Shown here: positions 54,117 through 62,199 of the stretch, one piece after another
Position numbering within the stretch: the stretch's first letter is position 1
Layout of the letters: each line of letters starts with the position of its first letter
Assembly (NCBI RefSeq): GCF_019429525.1
Contig: NZ_JAHXZL010000006.1
Location: forward strand, 62,001 to 126,000
Length of the DNA stretch: 64,000 bases
Direction: 5' to 3'
Origin: Sphingomonas folli
GTDB lineage: Bacteria > Pseudomonadota > Alphaproteobacteria > Sphingomonadales > Sphingomonadaceae
The notes under the pieces: model-generated
Told to the model about the DNA's origin: nothing
The model's database searches: none
Seen by the model: the letters and a program-made list of their open reading frames with translations, nothing else
Translations under genes and position numbers: made by a program

Positions 54117-57056
54117 ATGCTCGCACACCGACTGCTGCGCTCCACCGCGCCGATCGCGCTCGCCCTCGCGGGCGCGGCGCACGCCCAGGCACCGCAGGTG
54201 CAGCCGCCCGCGGGCGAGCCCTCGATCACGACCGCGCCCGCTCCCGCCGACCCGGAGCCCGCCGGCGGCGAGGTGACCGTCACCGGCACGCGGCTGCGCC
54301 AGCCCGGGCTGCAGAGCAACAGCCCGATCACCGACGTCAGCGCGGCCGAGATCCGGCTCCAGGGCGCCACCAACATCGAGAACGTGATCAACCGCCTGCC
54401 CCAGGTCACCGCGGCGGCGAACGAGAATGTCTCCAATGGCTCGGACGGCACCGCGCGGATCAACCTGCGCAACTTGGGCGACAACCGGAACCTGATCCTG
54501 GTCAACGGCCAGCGGCTGCTGCCGGTGCAGGCCAACGACGTCAACTTCATCCCCGGCTTCATGGTGCAGCGGATCGACGTGGTCACCGGCGGCGCCTCGG
54601 CGGTGTACGGTTCGGACGCGATCTCGGGCGTGGTCAACTTCATCCTGCGCGACGATCTCGACGGCGTCCGCGGCGACGTCCAATATGGCTTCGCCGCGCA
54701 CCACAATGACAACAATGGTCTGCGCGACCTCGTCCGCCGCAACGGCTATGCCAACGCGCTCAGCTCGCCGGTCGACGGGCAGCGGCTCGACGCCAACCTC
54801 GCGGTCGGCAAGAACCTCGGCGACCGCGGCAACATCACCGCCTATTTCGGCTATCGCGACGTGAAGCCGATCATCCAGGCGAACCGCGACGTCTCGGCCT
54901 GCGCGCTCGACCCGCGGGACAACAACAGCGCCTTCACCTGCGGCGGCTCGAGCAACAACATGTACGGCCTGTTCCAGCCGCTCACCGGCCCCAACGCCGG
55001 CACCGCCTATAACAACACCCGCGACGGCCAGAAGACCTGGGTGCCGTACGATTCGAGCTTCCGCTACAACACCGCGCCGCTCAATTACTTCCAGCGCTCG
55101 GACGTGCGCTACACCGCGGGCGCCTTCGCCAAATACGAGCTCGACCCCGCCGCCGAGCTGTACGGCAGCTTCATGTTCATGGACGACCACACCTTCTCGC
55201 AGGTGGCGCCGTCCGCGCTGTTCCAGGGCACGACCTACACGATCAACTGCGACAACCCGCTGCTCGGCCAGCAGCAGGGCCAGCTGCTGTGCGGCAGCGC
55301 CTATGGCAGCGGCGCGACGCAGGACCTGTTCATCGGCTACCGCCCCGTCGCGGGCAACGCGCGGCCGCGCCGCGACGACCTGCGCCGCATCGACTATCGC
55401 GCCACCGCGGGGCTGCGCGGCGAGATCGCGCGCGGCATCGGCTATGACGTCAGCGGGCTCTACTCGCGCGCGCTGTTCCGCGAGACCTATATGAACGACA
55501 TCGACCCGGCGCGCGCCAACCGCGGGCTCCAGGTGGTGTCGGTCAACGGCACGCCGACCTGCACCTCGGTGGTGAACGGCACCGACGCCGACTGCGTCCC
55601 GCTCGACGTGTTCCGCTACAACGGCATCAGCGACAACGCCTTCGGCTATATCTACTCGCCCACCTCCACGCGCGGGCTCGACGAGGAGGAGGTCTACAGC
55701 GGCTCGATCAACGCCGACCTCACCAGCTACGGCGTCAAGCTGCCCTGGGCCGACCAGGGCCTGGGCGTGGTGCTCGGCGTCGAGCATCGCCGCGAGCGGC
55801 TGCGCTTCACCGCCGACGCGCTGGCGCAGCAGAAAGGCACCAACGAGTCGTTCGGCCGCTTCCACGTGACCGAGTTCTTCTCCGAGGTCCGGCTGCCGAT
55901 CGCGGAGGACCGTCCCTTCGCCGAGGAACTGTCGATCACCGGCGGCTATCGCTACTCCGACTACAGCAACCTGTCGAAGGGCGTGTCGACCTACAAGGGC
56001 GAGCTCTCCTGGGCGCCGGTGCGCGCGCTGCGGCTGCGCGGCAGCTACAATCGCGCGATCCGCGCGCCCAACATCAGCGAGCTGTTCGCCGCGCAGCAGA
56101 TCGGCAACGTCTCCGCGCAGGACCCGTGCTCGGGCGCCACCCCGGTCGCCAGCGCCGAGCGCTGCGCGCTCACCGGCGTCACCGCCGCGCAATACGGCCG
56201 CATCATCGCCTGCCCGACCGACGTCTGCTCGGCGCTGGGCGGCGGCAACCCGGCGCTGCGCCCCGAGGAGGCGGACACGTACACCGCCGGCATCGTGCTC
56301 TCGCCCACGTTCCTGCGCGGCGTGTCGCTGTCGGTCGATTACTTCAACATCAAGGTGCGCGACTATATCTCCTCGATCCCGACCTCGCTGACGATCAGCC
56401 AGTGCGTCGCCACCGGCGACCCGTTCTTCTGCGCCTTGTTCAAGCGCGACCCGCGCAACGGCGCGCTGTTCGGCGAGAACGGCTATGTCGTCTCGACCAC
56501 GCAGAACACCGGCTCGCTCAAGACCTCGGGCATCGACCTCGGGCTCAACGCCGCGGTGCCGGTCGGCGGGCTCGGCCGCGTCGACCTGTCGCTGGTCGGC
56601 ACCTGGCTCAACGACCTGGTGACCGAGCCGCTGCCGGGGCTCGGCTCCTACGACTGCAAGGGGCTGTTCGGCCCGACCTGCGGCCAGCCCAGCCCGGAGT
56701 GGCGCCACCAGGCGCGGCTGACCTGGACCACCCCCGACGACAAGGGCGCGGTGTCGCTCAACTGGCGCTACATCGGCGCCACGCGGCTGAGCAGCAACAC
56801 CGCCGACCCGTTCCTGGCGGGCGACGCCTACACGCTCAACTCGCGCATCGGCACGTACCATTATCTCGACCTCGCCTTCACCGCCAACGTGCGGAAGGGC
56901 GTGAGCCTGCGCCTCGGGGTGAACAACCTGCTCGACCGCGACCCGCCCGCGATCGTCCAGGGGCTGCTGTCGGCGTTCGGCAACGGGAACACCTATCCCG
57001 GCGTGTACGACGTCGCGGGGCGGAGCTTCTTCGCGGGGCTGTCGGCGGAGTTCTGA
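54117..57056 (+). CDS. TonB-dependent receptor
   Basis: 979 residues. Signal peptide ending GAAHAQA (about 24), a Pro-rich linker, TonB box EVTVTGTRLRQ near 57, and the plug (SNSPITDVSAAEIRLQGATNIENVINRLPQVTAAANENVSNGSDGTARINLRNLGDNRNLILVNGQRLLP). The long barrel ends FFAGLSAEF. This plug type (NLGxxRxLVLVNGRR) differs from the two receptors upstream and is often seen with peptide or amino-acid catabolic genes. Several Cys pairs in extracellular loops (SACALDP...FTCGG, PTCTSVVNGTDADC) could be disulfides. The shared operator links it to the dadA/M24 operon. ATG 54117 follows AGGGGACC. Confidence 0.93.
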   Translation: MLAHRLLRSTAPIALALAGAAHAQAPQVQPPAGEPSITTAPAPADPEPAGGEVTVTGTRLRQPGLQSNSPITDVSAAEIRLQGATNIENVINRLPQVTAAANENVSNGSDGTARINLRNLGDNRNLILVNGQRLLPVQANDVNFIPGFMVQRIDVVTGGASAVYGSDAISGVVNFILRDDLDGVRGDVQYGFAAHHNDNNGLRDLVRRNGYANALSSPVDGQRLDANLAVGKNLGDRGNITAYFGYRDVKPIIQANRDVSACALDPRDNNSAFTCGGSSNNMYGLFQPLTGPNAGTAYNNTRDGQKTWVPYDSSFRYNTAPLNYFQRSDVRYTAGAFAKYELDPAAELYGSFMFMDDHTFSQVAPSALFQGTTYTINCDNPLLGQQQGQLLCGSAYGSGATQDLFIGYRPVAGNARPRRDDLRRIDYRATAGLRGEIARGIGYDVSGLYSRALFRETYMNDIDPARANRGLQVVSVNGTPTCTSVVNGTDADCVPLDVFRYNGISDNAFGYIYSPTSTRGLDEEEVYSGSINADLTSYGVKLPWADQGLGVVLGVEHRRERLRFTADALAQQKGTNESFGRFHVTEFFSEVRLPIAEDRPFAEELSITGGYRYSDYSNLSKGVSTYKGELSWAPVRALRLRGSYNRAIRAPNISELFAAQQIGNVSAQDPCSGATPVASAERCALTGVTAAQYGRIIACPTDVCSALGGGNPALRPEEADTYTAGIVLSPTFLRGVSLSVDYFNIKVRDYISSIPTSLTISQCVATGDPFFCALFKRDPRNGALFGENGYVVSTTQNTGSLKTSGIDLGLNAAVPVGGLGRVDLSLVGTWLNDLVTEPLPGLGSYDCKGLFGPTCGQPSPEWRHQARLTWTTPDDKGAVSLNWRYIGATRLSSNTADPFLAGDAYTLNSRIGTYHYLDLAFTANVRKGVSLRLGVNNLLDRDPPAIVQGLLSAFGNGNTYPGVYDVAGRSFFAGLSAEF

Positions 57057-57072
57057 GGGGAGAAGCCAGTAG

Positions 57073-57214
57073 CATCCTCCCCGCTCGCGGGGAGGGGGAC
57101 CATGCGCAGCATGGTGGAGGGGGGCTTCCGCACAAGCGCCGCCGCGTGGGAGGAGAGCCCCCTCCACCACCGCGCTACGCGCGGCGGTCCCCCTCCCCGT
57201 GCCGGGGAGGATTG
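57073..57214. repeat. dispersed inverted-repeat element, family A copy 4
   Basis: Directly after the third TonB receptor. CATCCTCCCCGCTCGCGGGG at the left, CTCCCCGTGCCGGGGAGGAT at the right, inner arms ATGGTGGAGGGGGGCTTCCG and AGAGCCCCCTCCACC. Confidence 0.87.
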
Positions 57215-57296
57215 ATCACCTGCCCCCCACCGTCGCGGCGGCGTCACGGAAATCGCTATACCGGGTCGGTCCGCCCCTCGGCGCAGGAGACCGACC

Positions 57297-58235
57297 ATGC
57301 CCGCCTCGTCCTACCGCCCCCGCCTGCGCGACCTGCGCCCGCTCGTCCCCGCCCCCGCCGTCTTCCCCGGCGCCGCGCCGACGCTCGCCCCCGCGCTCGC
57401 GCGCACCACGCCGGCGAGCGACCTCGCCGGGCGCGCCGGCTATGACCCCGCGCATCTCCCCGACTTCGCGGTGGCCTTGCCCTCCACCGCCGCGCTGCGC
57501 AGCGACGTGCGCGCGGTGCCCGGGCGCGACGACGGGCGGCTCGACTACACGCATTTCTCGATCGTGCTCTCCGCCAGCCGCCGGCTCGCGCTGTTCACCG
57601 CCGCCAACCTGGACGGCGCGCAGAGCGTGTCGGTGCCCCGCGGCGGCGATCCCTGGGCGCTCGACGGCCGCCTCCCCGCCGACGCGCAGGTCGGCGAGGA
57701 GCTTTATGCCAACAACGACTTCGACCGGGGCCACCTCGTCCGCCGCGAGGACCCGAACTGGGGCGCGGACGCCGCCGCGGCCAACCGCGACACCTTCCAC
57801 TTCACCAACTGCGCGCCGCAGCTCTCCGCCTACAACCAGCAGACCTGGCTCGGGCTCGAGGACCTGGTGCTGGGCAACACGCGGCGGCAGCGCGAGCGCG
57901 CGACGGTGTTCACCGGCCCGGTGTTCCGCGCCGACGACCCGGTCTATCGCGGGGTCGCGATCCCGCTGGCCTATTGGAAGGTGATCGCCTTCGTCCACGA
58001 CGACGGCACGCCCTCGGCCACCGCCTATATGATCGACCATGACGTCGACCTCGGCCGGGTCGAGCTGATCTTCGGGCCGTACAAGACCTATCAGCGCTCG
58101 GTCGCGGCGGTGGAGCGCGCCACCGGGCTGGACTTCGGCGCGCTGGCACTGCGCGACGGCTTCTCCAACGAGGAGGCGGCGACCGGCGCGCGCGTCGAGC
58201 GCGTGATCCGGGTCGCCGCCGACGTGCTGGTCTGA
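57297..58235 (+). CDS. DNA/RNA non-specific endonuclease (beta-beta-alpha metal family)
   Basis: 312 residues. NUC1/NucA-type nuclease. The catalytic motif DRGH lies in NNDFDRGHLVRREDPNWG, followed by the metal-binding Asn in DTFHFTNCAPQLSAYNQQTW. The N-terminal YTHFSIVLSASRRLALFTAANLDG and the RATVFTGPVF, IPLAYWKVIAFV and AYMIDHD strands also fit. No clear signal peptide is seen after the ATG at 57297, which is unusual since most family members are exported. The 80 N-terminal residues are Pro/Ala-rich and do not match the family. It could act inside the cell, be secreted by another route, or have an effector role. Confidence 0.85.
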   Translation: MPASSYRPRLRDLRPLVPAPAVFPGAAPTLAPALARTTPASDLAGRAGYDPAHLPDFAVALPSTAALRSDVRAVPGRDDGRLDYTHFSIVLSASRRLALFTAANLDGAQSVSVPRGGDPWALDGRLPADAQVGEELYANNDFDRGHLVRREDPNWGADAAAANRDTFHFTNCAPQLSAYNQQTWLGLEDLVLGNTRRQRERATVFTGPVFRADDPVYRGVAIPLAYWKVIAFVHDDGTPSATAYMIDHDVDLGRVELIFGPYKTYQRSVAAVERATGLDFGALALRDGFSNEEAATGARVERVIRVAADVLV

Positions 58236-58301
58236 CGCATCCTCGAACCCCCACGCGCGGCACCGCCTATAATGAGCGCTGATGCCACGAGGGACGGGGT
58301 G

Positions 58302-58727
58302 ATGACGATGGGGGACGTAGCGCGGCTGGCGGACCGGTTCGCGGCGGCGCACCACGGGGAGCGACTGGACTTCTCGCCCGACAGCCTGGCGGTCGTCGAC
58401 CGGCTGCTCGACGACCGGCGGCGCGCACGCGGCGGCAAGTCGGCGCATGTCGCGACCGAGGCGGGCTGTTATGTCGGCGAGGTGATCCGCCGCCAGCTCG
58501 GCGGCCGCTGGCGCGACACGCCGCCCGCGGCGGCGAAGCGCGGCTTCCTGGGGCTGTTCGGCGGCGGCCGCGCGGCCTTCGCGCCGGTGCTCGATCTGGG
58601 CGCGATCACCGTGTCCCCGGTCGAGAAGGTCCGGGCGCGGCTGCGCGACACGGGCGAGGACACGATCGAGACCTATTACGAGGCGGTGGAGCGCACCATC
58701 ATCCCGCGGGTGGAGGATCTCGCCTGA
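58302..58727 (+). CDS. conserved protein of unknown function downstream of the nuclease
   Basis: 141 residues. Contains LDFSPDSLAVVDRLLDDRRRARGGKSAHVATEAGCYVGEVIRRQLGGRWRD, a pattern (Gly-x-Tyr-x-Gly-Glu-x-x-Arg then Gly-Gly-x-Trp) I know from a widespread family of uncharacterised bacterial proteins. A middle loop is Gly-rich (KRGFLGLFGGGR), and FAPVLDLGAITVSPVEKVRARL and DTIETYYEAVERTI follow. No signal peptide. ATG 58302 has GAGGG eight bases upstream; ATG 58272 has none. 66 bases after the nuclease gene on the same strand, so possibly one transcript; a protective role toward the nuclease is only a guess. Confidence 0.6.
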   Translation: MTMGDVARLADRFAAAHHGERLDFSPDSLAVVDRLLDDRRRARGGKSAHVATEAGCYVGEVIRRQLGGRWRDTPPAAAKRGFLGLFGGGRAAFAPVLDLGAITVSPVEKVRARLRDTGEDTIETYYEAVERTIIPRVEDLA

Positions 58728-58926
58728 GCCTCCTCGGCTGATCCTTCCCTCAGGGAAGTGGCGCGCGGCGCGCGTCGCGGGGCGTCAACGCTCGCGGGCG
58801 CAGACGGACGTACCACCGACGGTACCGCTCCGGCAGCGCCGCGGGCTGCCACGCCTCCCGGGAGGGTCGACCAACCCCTCCTTGGATCGGGATCGGCCAG
58901 CGTGCGATTTAGCCGAGCGGGGCCGC

Positions 58927-58946
58927 GCTCCTGCGTCGGCAGGAGC
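58927..58946 (-). terminator. hairpin after the M24 peptidase gene
   Basis: GCTCCTGC-GTCG-GCAGGAGC, four bases beyond the stop of the minus-strand operon. It resembles one arm of the family B repeats. The remaining gap (58728-58926) shows no gene. Confidence 0.5.
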
Positions 58947-58949
58947 ACC

Positions 58950-60128
58950 TCAGCCGAACGGGCGCTCGAGCGACTCCTGCGGCGGCGTGAACCACGCCGC
59001 GCCGTCGGCGGTGACGCGGAAATGGTCCTCCAGCCGCACGCCGTAGCGCTCGGGCACCACGATCATCGGCTCGTTCGAGAAGCACATGCCCGGCTCCAGC
59101 ACGGTGCGGTCGCCGCGCACCAGATAGGCGGGCTCGTGGATCGACAGGCCGATGCCGTGCCCGGTGCGGTGCGGCAGCCCCGGCAGCCGATAGCCCGGCC
59201 CCAGCCCCGCGCGCTCCAGCACCGCCCGCGCCGCGGCGTCGACCGACTCGCACGTCACCCCCGGCCGCGCCGCCGCGAAGGCCGCGGCCTGTGCCGCGCG
59301 CTCCACCGCGAAGGTCTCGCGCACGTCGGGCGCGACGCGGCCGAAGGCATAGGTTCGGGTGATGTCGGAGTGATAGCCGTGGACGCGGCAGCCGGTGTCG
59401 ATCAGCACCAGCTGGTCCTCCTCGAGCAGCTGGTCGCCCGGCAGGCCGTGCGGGAAAGCGGTGGCCCGGCCGAACTGCACCGCGCAGAAGAAGGAGCCGC
59501 CCCCGCCGATCGCCTGATGCGCCGAGTCGATGAAGCGCTTCACCGCGCTCGCCGCGATGCCGGGGCGCAGGATCGCGGCGGCGCGGCGCTGCACCTCCAG
59601 CGTCATCGCCTTGGCCGCGGCGAGGCAGGCGAGCTCGGCGGCGGACTTGATCTGCCGGCAGCGGTCGATCGCCGCCGCGCCGTCGCTCACCGCCAGCCCG
59701 GCGGCGCGCAGCGCCTCGCCCCAGCCGAACGGCAGCAGCGGGTCGAGCGCGAGCCGTGCGCCGGGCGTCAGCGCGCGCGCCACCAGCGCGACCGGGTCCT
59801 CGTCCTCCTCCCACAGCGCCACCTCGGCCGGGATCGCCAGCTCGGCGGCGAGCGAGCCCCGCTCGAACGCGGGACAGATCATCAGCGGGTCGCCGCTGAC
59901 CGGCAGCAGCAACGCCACCATCCGCTCGCTCGCGCCCCAGCTCACCCCGGTGAAATAGCGCAGGCTCGCGCCCGCGCCGACCAGCAGCGCGTCCATGCCC
60001 AGCGCCCCCGCCAGCGCGCGCGCGCGCTCGATCCGGGCGAGATGCTCGGCCGCGCCGATGGGCGGCACCGCGGGCGCGGCGCGGATGGCGGCGAGCTCGG
60101 TGGCGGGATCGGAGGTGCCGATGATCAT
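58950..60128 (-). CDS. M24-family metallopeptidase (Xaa-Pro dipeptidase/aminopeptidase-like)
   Basis: 392 residues. Pita-bread fold: an N-terminal domain with MDALLVGAGASLRYFTGVSWG and the metal site in VLIDTGCRVHGYHSDITRTYAFG (two Asp), LPHRTGHGIGLSIHEP (His), FSNEPMIVVP (Glu) and GVRLEDHFRVT (Glu). Such enzymes cleave Xaa-Pro bonds or split dipeptides; some relatives act on other substrates such as creatine. The ATG at 60128 overlaps the dadA stop (ATGA), so it is coupled with an amino-acid dehydrogenase. Together they would release and oxidise an amino acid taken up as a peptide. Confidence 0.88.
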   Translation of the reverse strand: MIIGTSDPATELAAIRAAPAVPPIGAAEHLARIERARALAGALGMDALLVGAGASLRYFTGVSWGASERMVALLLPVSGDPLMICPAFERGSLAAELAIPAEVALWEEDEDPVALVARALTPGARLALDPLLPFGWGEALRAAGLAVSDGAAAIDRCRQIKSAAELACLAAAKAMTLEVQRRAAAILRPGIAASAVKRFIDSAHQAIGGGGSFFCAVQFGRATAFPHGLPGDQLLEEDQLVLIDTGCRVHGYHSDITRTYAFGRVAPDVRETFAVERAAQAAAFAAARPGVTCESVDAAARAVLERAGLGPGYRLPGLPHRTGHGIGLSIHEPAYLVRGDRTVLEPGMCFSNEPMIVVPERYGVRLEDHFRVTADGAAWFTPPQESLERPFG

Positions 60129-61348
60129 GCGCGCGTCCCGAAGCGGCGGAGGTCGTAGGGGGCGAGGTCGATCGCCGGCGCCGCGCCCGCGATCGACTCG
60201 GCCAGCAGCTCGGCGGTGACCGGCGCGAGCGTGAGGCCGAGATGCTGGTGACCGAACGCGTAGTACAAATTGGCGGCGCGGGTCGAGCGGCCGATCGCGG
60301 GGAGATAGTCGGGCAGCGTCGGGCGCGCGCCCATCCAGCGCTCGAACGGCGCGGCGAGCGGCAGCCCCAGCGCGGCGGCATGCGCCTCGAGCCGCCGCCA
60401 CTTGCGCGGGTCGGGCGCGGCGGCGGCCGACCCGAACTCGACGAAGCCGGCGAGCTGCACCTTGTCGGCGTAGCGCGTGGCGATGATCGAGCGGTCCTCG
60501 AAGACGAGCGGCGGCAGGTCGGCGGGCCAGTGCTCGGCGGCGGCGCGGACGTGATAACCGCGCTCGGCGATCAGCGGCGCGCGCTCGCCCGCCGCCGCCA
60601 TCAGCGCGCGCGAGCCGACCCCGGCGGCGACCACGACGACGTCGGCGGCATGGCCGGGCACCGCGACCCGGTCGCCCGCGCGCGCGAGCGTCGCCGCGCC
60701 GGTGGCGCGCACCACCCCCGCGGCGTCGAGCGCGCCGGCGAGCGCGGCGGCGAGCCGGTCGAGGTCGCTCACCTGCGCGCTGCCGGCGAAGCGGACCGCG
60801 TCGGCCACGCCGGGGGCGAGCGCGCGCACGCGCGCCAGCGTCGCCGCGTCGACCGCGTGGACGGTGGCGGTGCCGGTGTCGGCCGCGCGCCACGCCGCGC
60901 GGCCGCGCGCCGCGCTCGCCTCGCTCTCCCAGGCGACGAGATGCCCGTCGGCGCGGACCAGCGCGGCGTCCCCCAGCGCCGCGGCGAGCCGCTGCCACGC
61001 CGGCAGCGCCGCGGCGAGCAGCGCGCCCAGCGCGGCGCGGCCGCGGCGGTGGCGCGCCGGGCGCGACGCCCAGGCGAGCCGCAGCGCGAAGGGCAGCCAG
61101 TCGCGCGCCTGCGCGGGCGGCAGGCTGAGCGGGCCGCCGCGCCAGAACAGCCGTCGCGGGAAGGCGCGCAGCGTCGCGGGCGAGGCGAGCGGCTCGACCT
61201 GCTCGGTGGCGATATGCCCCGCGTTGCCCCAGGAGGCGGCGGGCAGGGCGGCGCGCTGGTCCAGCAGCGTGACCGCGGCGCCGCGCCGCGCCAGCGCGAG
61301 CGCCAGGGTCGATCCGACCACGCCGCCGCCGACGATCAGGATCCGCAT
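60125..61348 (-). CDS. FAD-dependent D-amino-acid dehydrogenase (DadA-like)
   Basis: 407 residues. DAO-family flavoenzyme. FAD-binding RILIVGGGVVGSTLALALARRGAAVTLLDQR at the start, ASWGNAGHIATEQVEPLASP next, and the C-terminal GARPTLPDYLPAIGRSTRAANLYYAFGHQHLGLTLAP, which is typical of DadA and of D-hydroxyproline dehydrogenases. It passes electrons to the respiratory chain in known relatives. The substrate could be a D-amino acid or cis-4-hydroxy-D-proline. First gene of the dadA-M24 operon. A perfect GntR/FadR-type palindrome lies 36 bases before its ATG. Confidence 0.88.
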   Translation of the reverse strand: MRILIVGGGVVGSTLALALARRGAAVTLLDQRAALPAASWGNAGHIATEQVEPLASPATLRAFPRRLFWRGGPLSLPPAQARDWLPFALRLAWASRPARHRRGRAALGALLAAALPAWQRLAAALGDAALVRADGHLVAWESEASAARGRAAWRAADTGTATVHAVDAATLARVRALAPGVADAVRFAGSAQVSDLDRLAAALAGALDAAGVVRATGAATLARAGDRVAVPGHAADVVVVAAGVGSRALMAAAGERAPLIAERGYHVRAAAEHWPADLPPLVFEDRSIIATRYADKVQLAGFVEFGSAAAAPDPRKWRRLEAHAAALGLPLAAPFERWMGARPTLPDYLPAIGRSTRAANLYYAFGHQHLGLTLAPVTAELLAESIAGAAPAIDLAPYDLRRFGTRA

Positions 61349-61383
61349 CGCTGGGTCACCCGCCGCTTCACGCCATGGGCTCT

Positions 61384-61395
61384 ATCGTATACGAT
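61384..61395. promoter_or_regulatory. GntR/FadR-type operator 1 (dadA side)
   Basis: ATCGTATACGAT is a perfect 12-base palindrome and contains TCGT-AT-ACGA, which fits the FadR-subfamily consensus TNGT-N(0-3)-ACNA. It lies where the dadA promoter should be. A near copy is at 54070-54081. Confidence 0.7.
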
Positions 61396-61456
61396 GGTGG
61401 GGGACAAGTCGCTGTGCCGTCGCCCGCCGCGCCGCCGCGCTCGTCTTGTTGATTGA

Positions 61457-61466
61457 TCGTTAACGA
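61457..61466. promoter_or_regulatory. GntR/FadR-type operator 2 (gntR side)
   Basis: TCGTTAACGA is a perfect palindrome of the same TCGT-N2-ACGA form, 57 bases before the gntR ATG and 72 bases centre to centre from operator 1. The position suits self-regulation. Confidence 0.6.
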
Positions 61467-61523
61467 CGCATCTGGGATCATGCGCCCGTCACGCACCCGA
61501 GGTGCGGCTTCCCGAGGACCATC

Positions 61524-62189
61524 ATGCCCGTCAGCATCATCGCCCGCACCCTGTCCGACCGCGTGTTCGAGATCGTGCGCGAGCGCATCGTCACCGGCGA
61601 GCTGCGCGGCAACATGCCGATCCGCCAGGACGCGCTCGCCGGAGAGCTGGGGGTCAGCAAGATCCCGCTGCGCGAGGCGCTGGCGCGGCTCGAGCAGGAG
61701 GGGCTGCTGTCGAGCCAGGCCAATCGCGGCTATTCGGTACAGCCGATGTCGGCGGCGCAGGCCGACGAGATCTACGCGCTGCGACTCTCGATCGAGCCCG
61801 CCGCGGCGGCGAGCGCCGCGCTCGCGGCGGACGAGGCGGGGCGACAGGCCGCGCTGGCGGCGTTCCACGCGCTCGACGAGGCCGCGTCGAGCAACCTCGC
61901 CGAGGTGGCGGTGCGCAACCGCGTCTTCCATATCGCGCTGGTGCATCCGGGCGGGCGGCGGCTGACGACCCAGCTGGTCGAGCGGCTCGGCATCCTGGCG
62001 GAGCGCTACACCGTCGCGCATCTGGCCCCCGCCGGGCGCGACGCGCGCGCGCACCTCGAGCACAAGGGGCTGATCGACAGCTGGATGGCGCGCGACTCGG
62101 CCGCGCACGCGCGACTGCTCCACGACCATATCGCGGGCACGCTCGCCGACCTGCGCGCGCAGTTCGCCGGCGGCGCGGTCGCCGCGTAG
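61524..62189 (+). CDS. GntR-family regulator, FCD (FadR-type) domain
   Basis: 221 residues. The winged helix is LSDRVFEIVRERIVTGELRGNMPIRQDALAGELGVSKIPLREALARLEQEGLLSSQANRGYSVQPMS. The all-helical FCD ligand domain follows (about 80-215) with the metal/ligand residues expected around RNRVFHIALVHPGG and LEHKGLIDSWMARDSAAHARLLHDHI. FCD regulators usually repress catabolic genes until a small acid or amino-acid-like ligand binds. Divergent from dadA with two operator-like palindromes between. ATG 61524 is the first Met before the conserved part. Confidence 0.92.
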   Translation: MPVSIIARTLSDRVFEIVRERIVTGELRGNMPIRQDALAGELGVSKIPLREALARLEQEGLLSSQANRGYSVQPMSAAQADEIYALRLSIEPAAAASAALAADEAGRQAALAAFHALDEAASSNLAEVAVRNRVFHIALVHPGGRRLTTQLVERLGILAERYTVAHLAPAGRDARAHLEHKGLIDSWMARDSAAHARLLHDHIAGTLADLRAQFAGGAVAA

Positions 62190-62199
62190 CGCCCTCCCC

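Noticed and set aside
54066..57170. Open frame of 1034 codons on the minus strand opposite the third TonB receptor
   Set aside because: Shadow of the receptor gene with the same low-complexity composition as the other antisense frames.
58676..58948. 90-codon minus-strand frame after the GxYxGE protein
   Set aside because: Overlaps the end of the plus-strand gene, has no ribosome site and no recognisable pattern.
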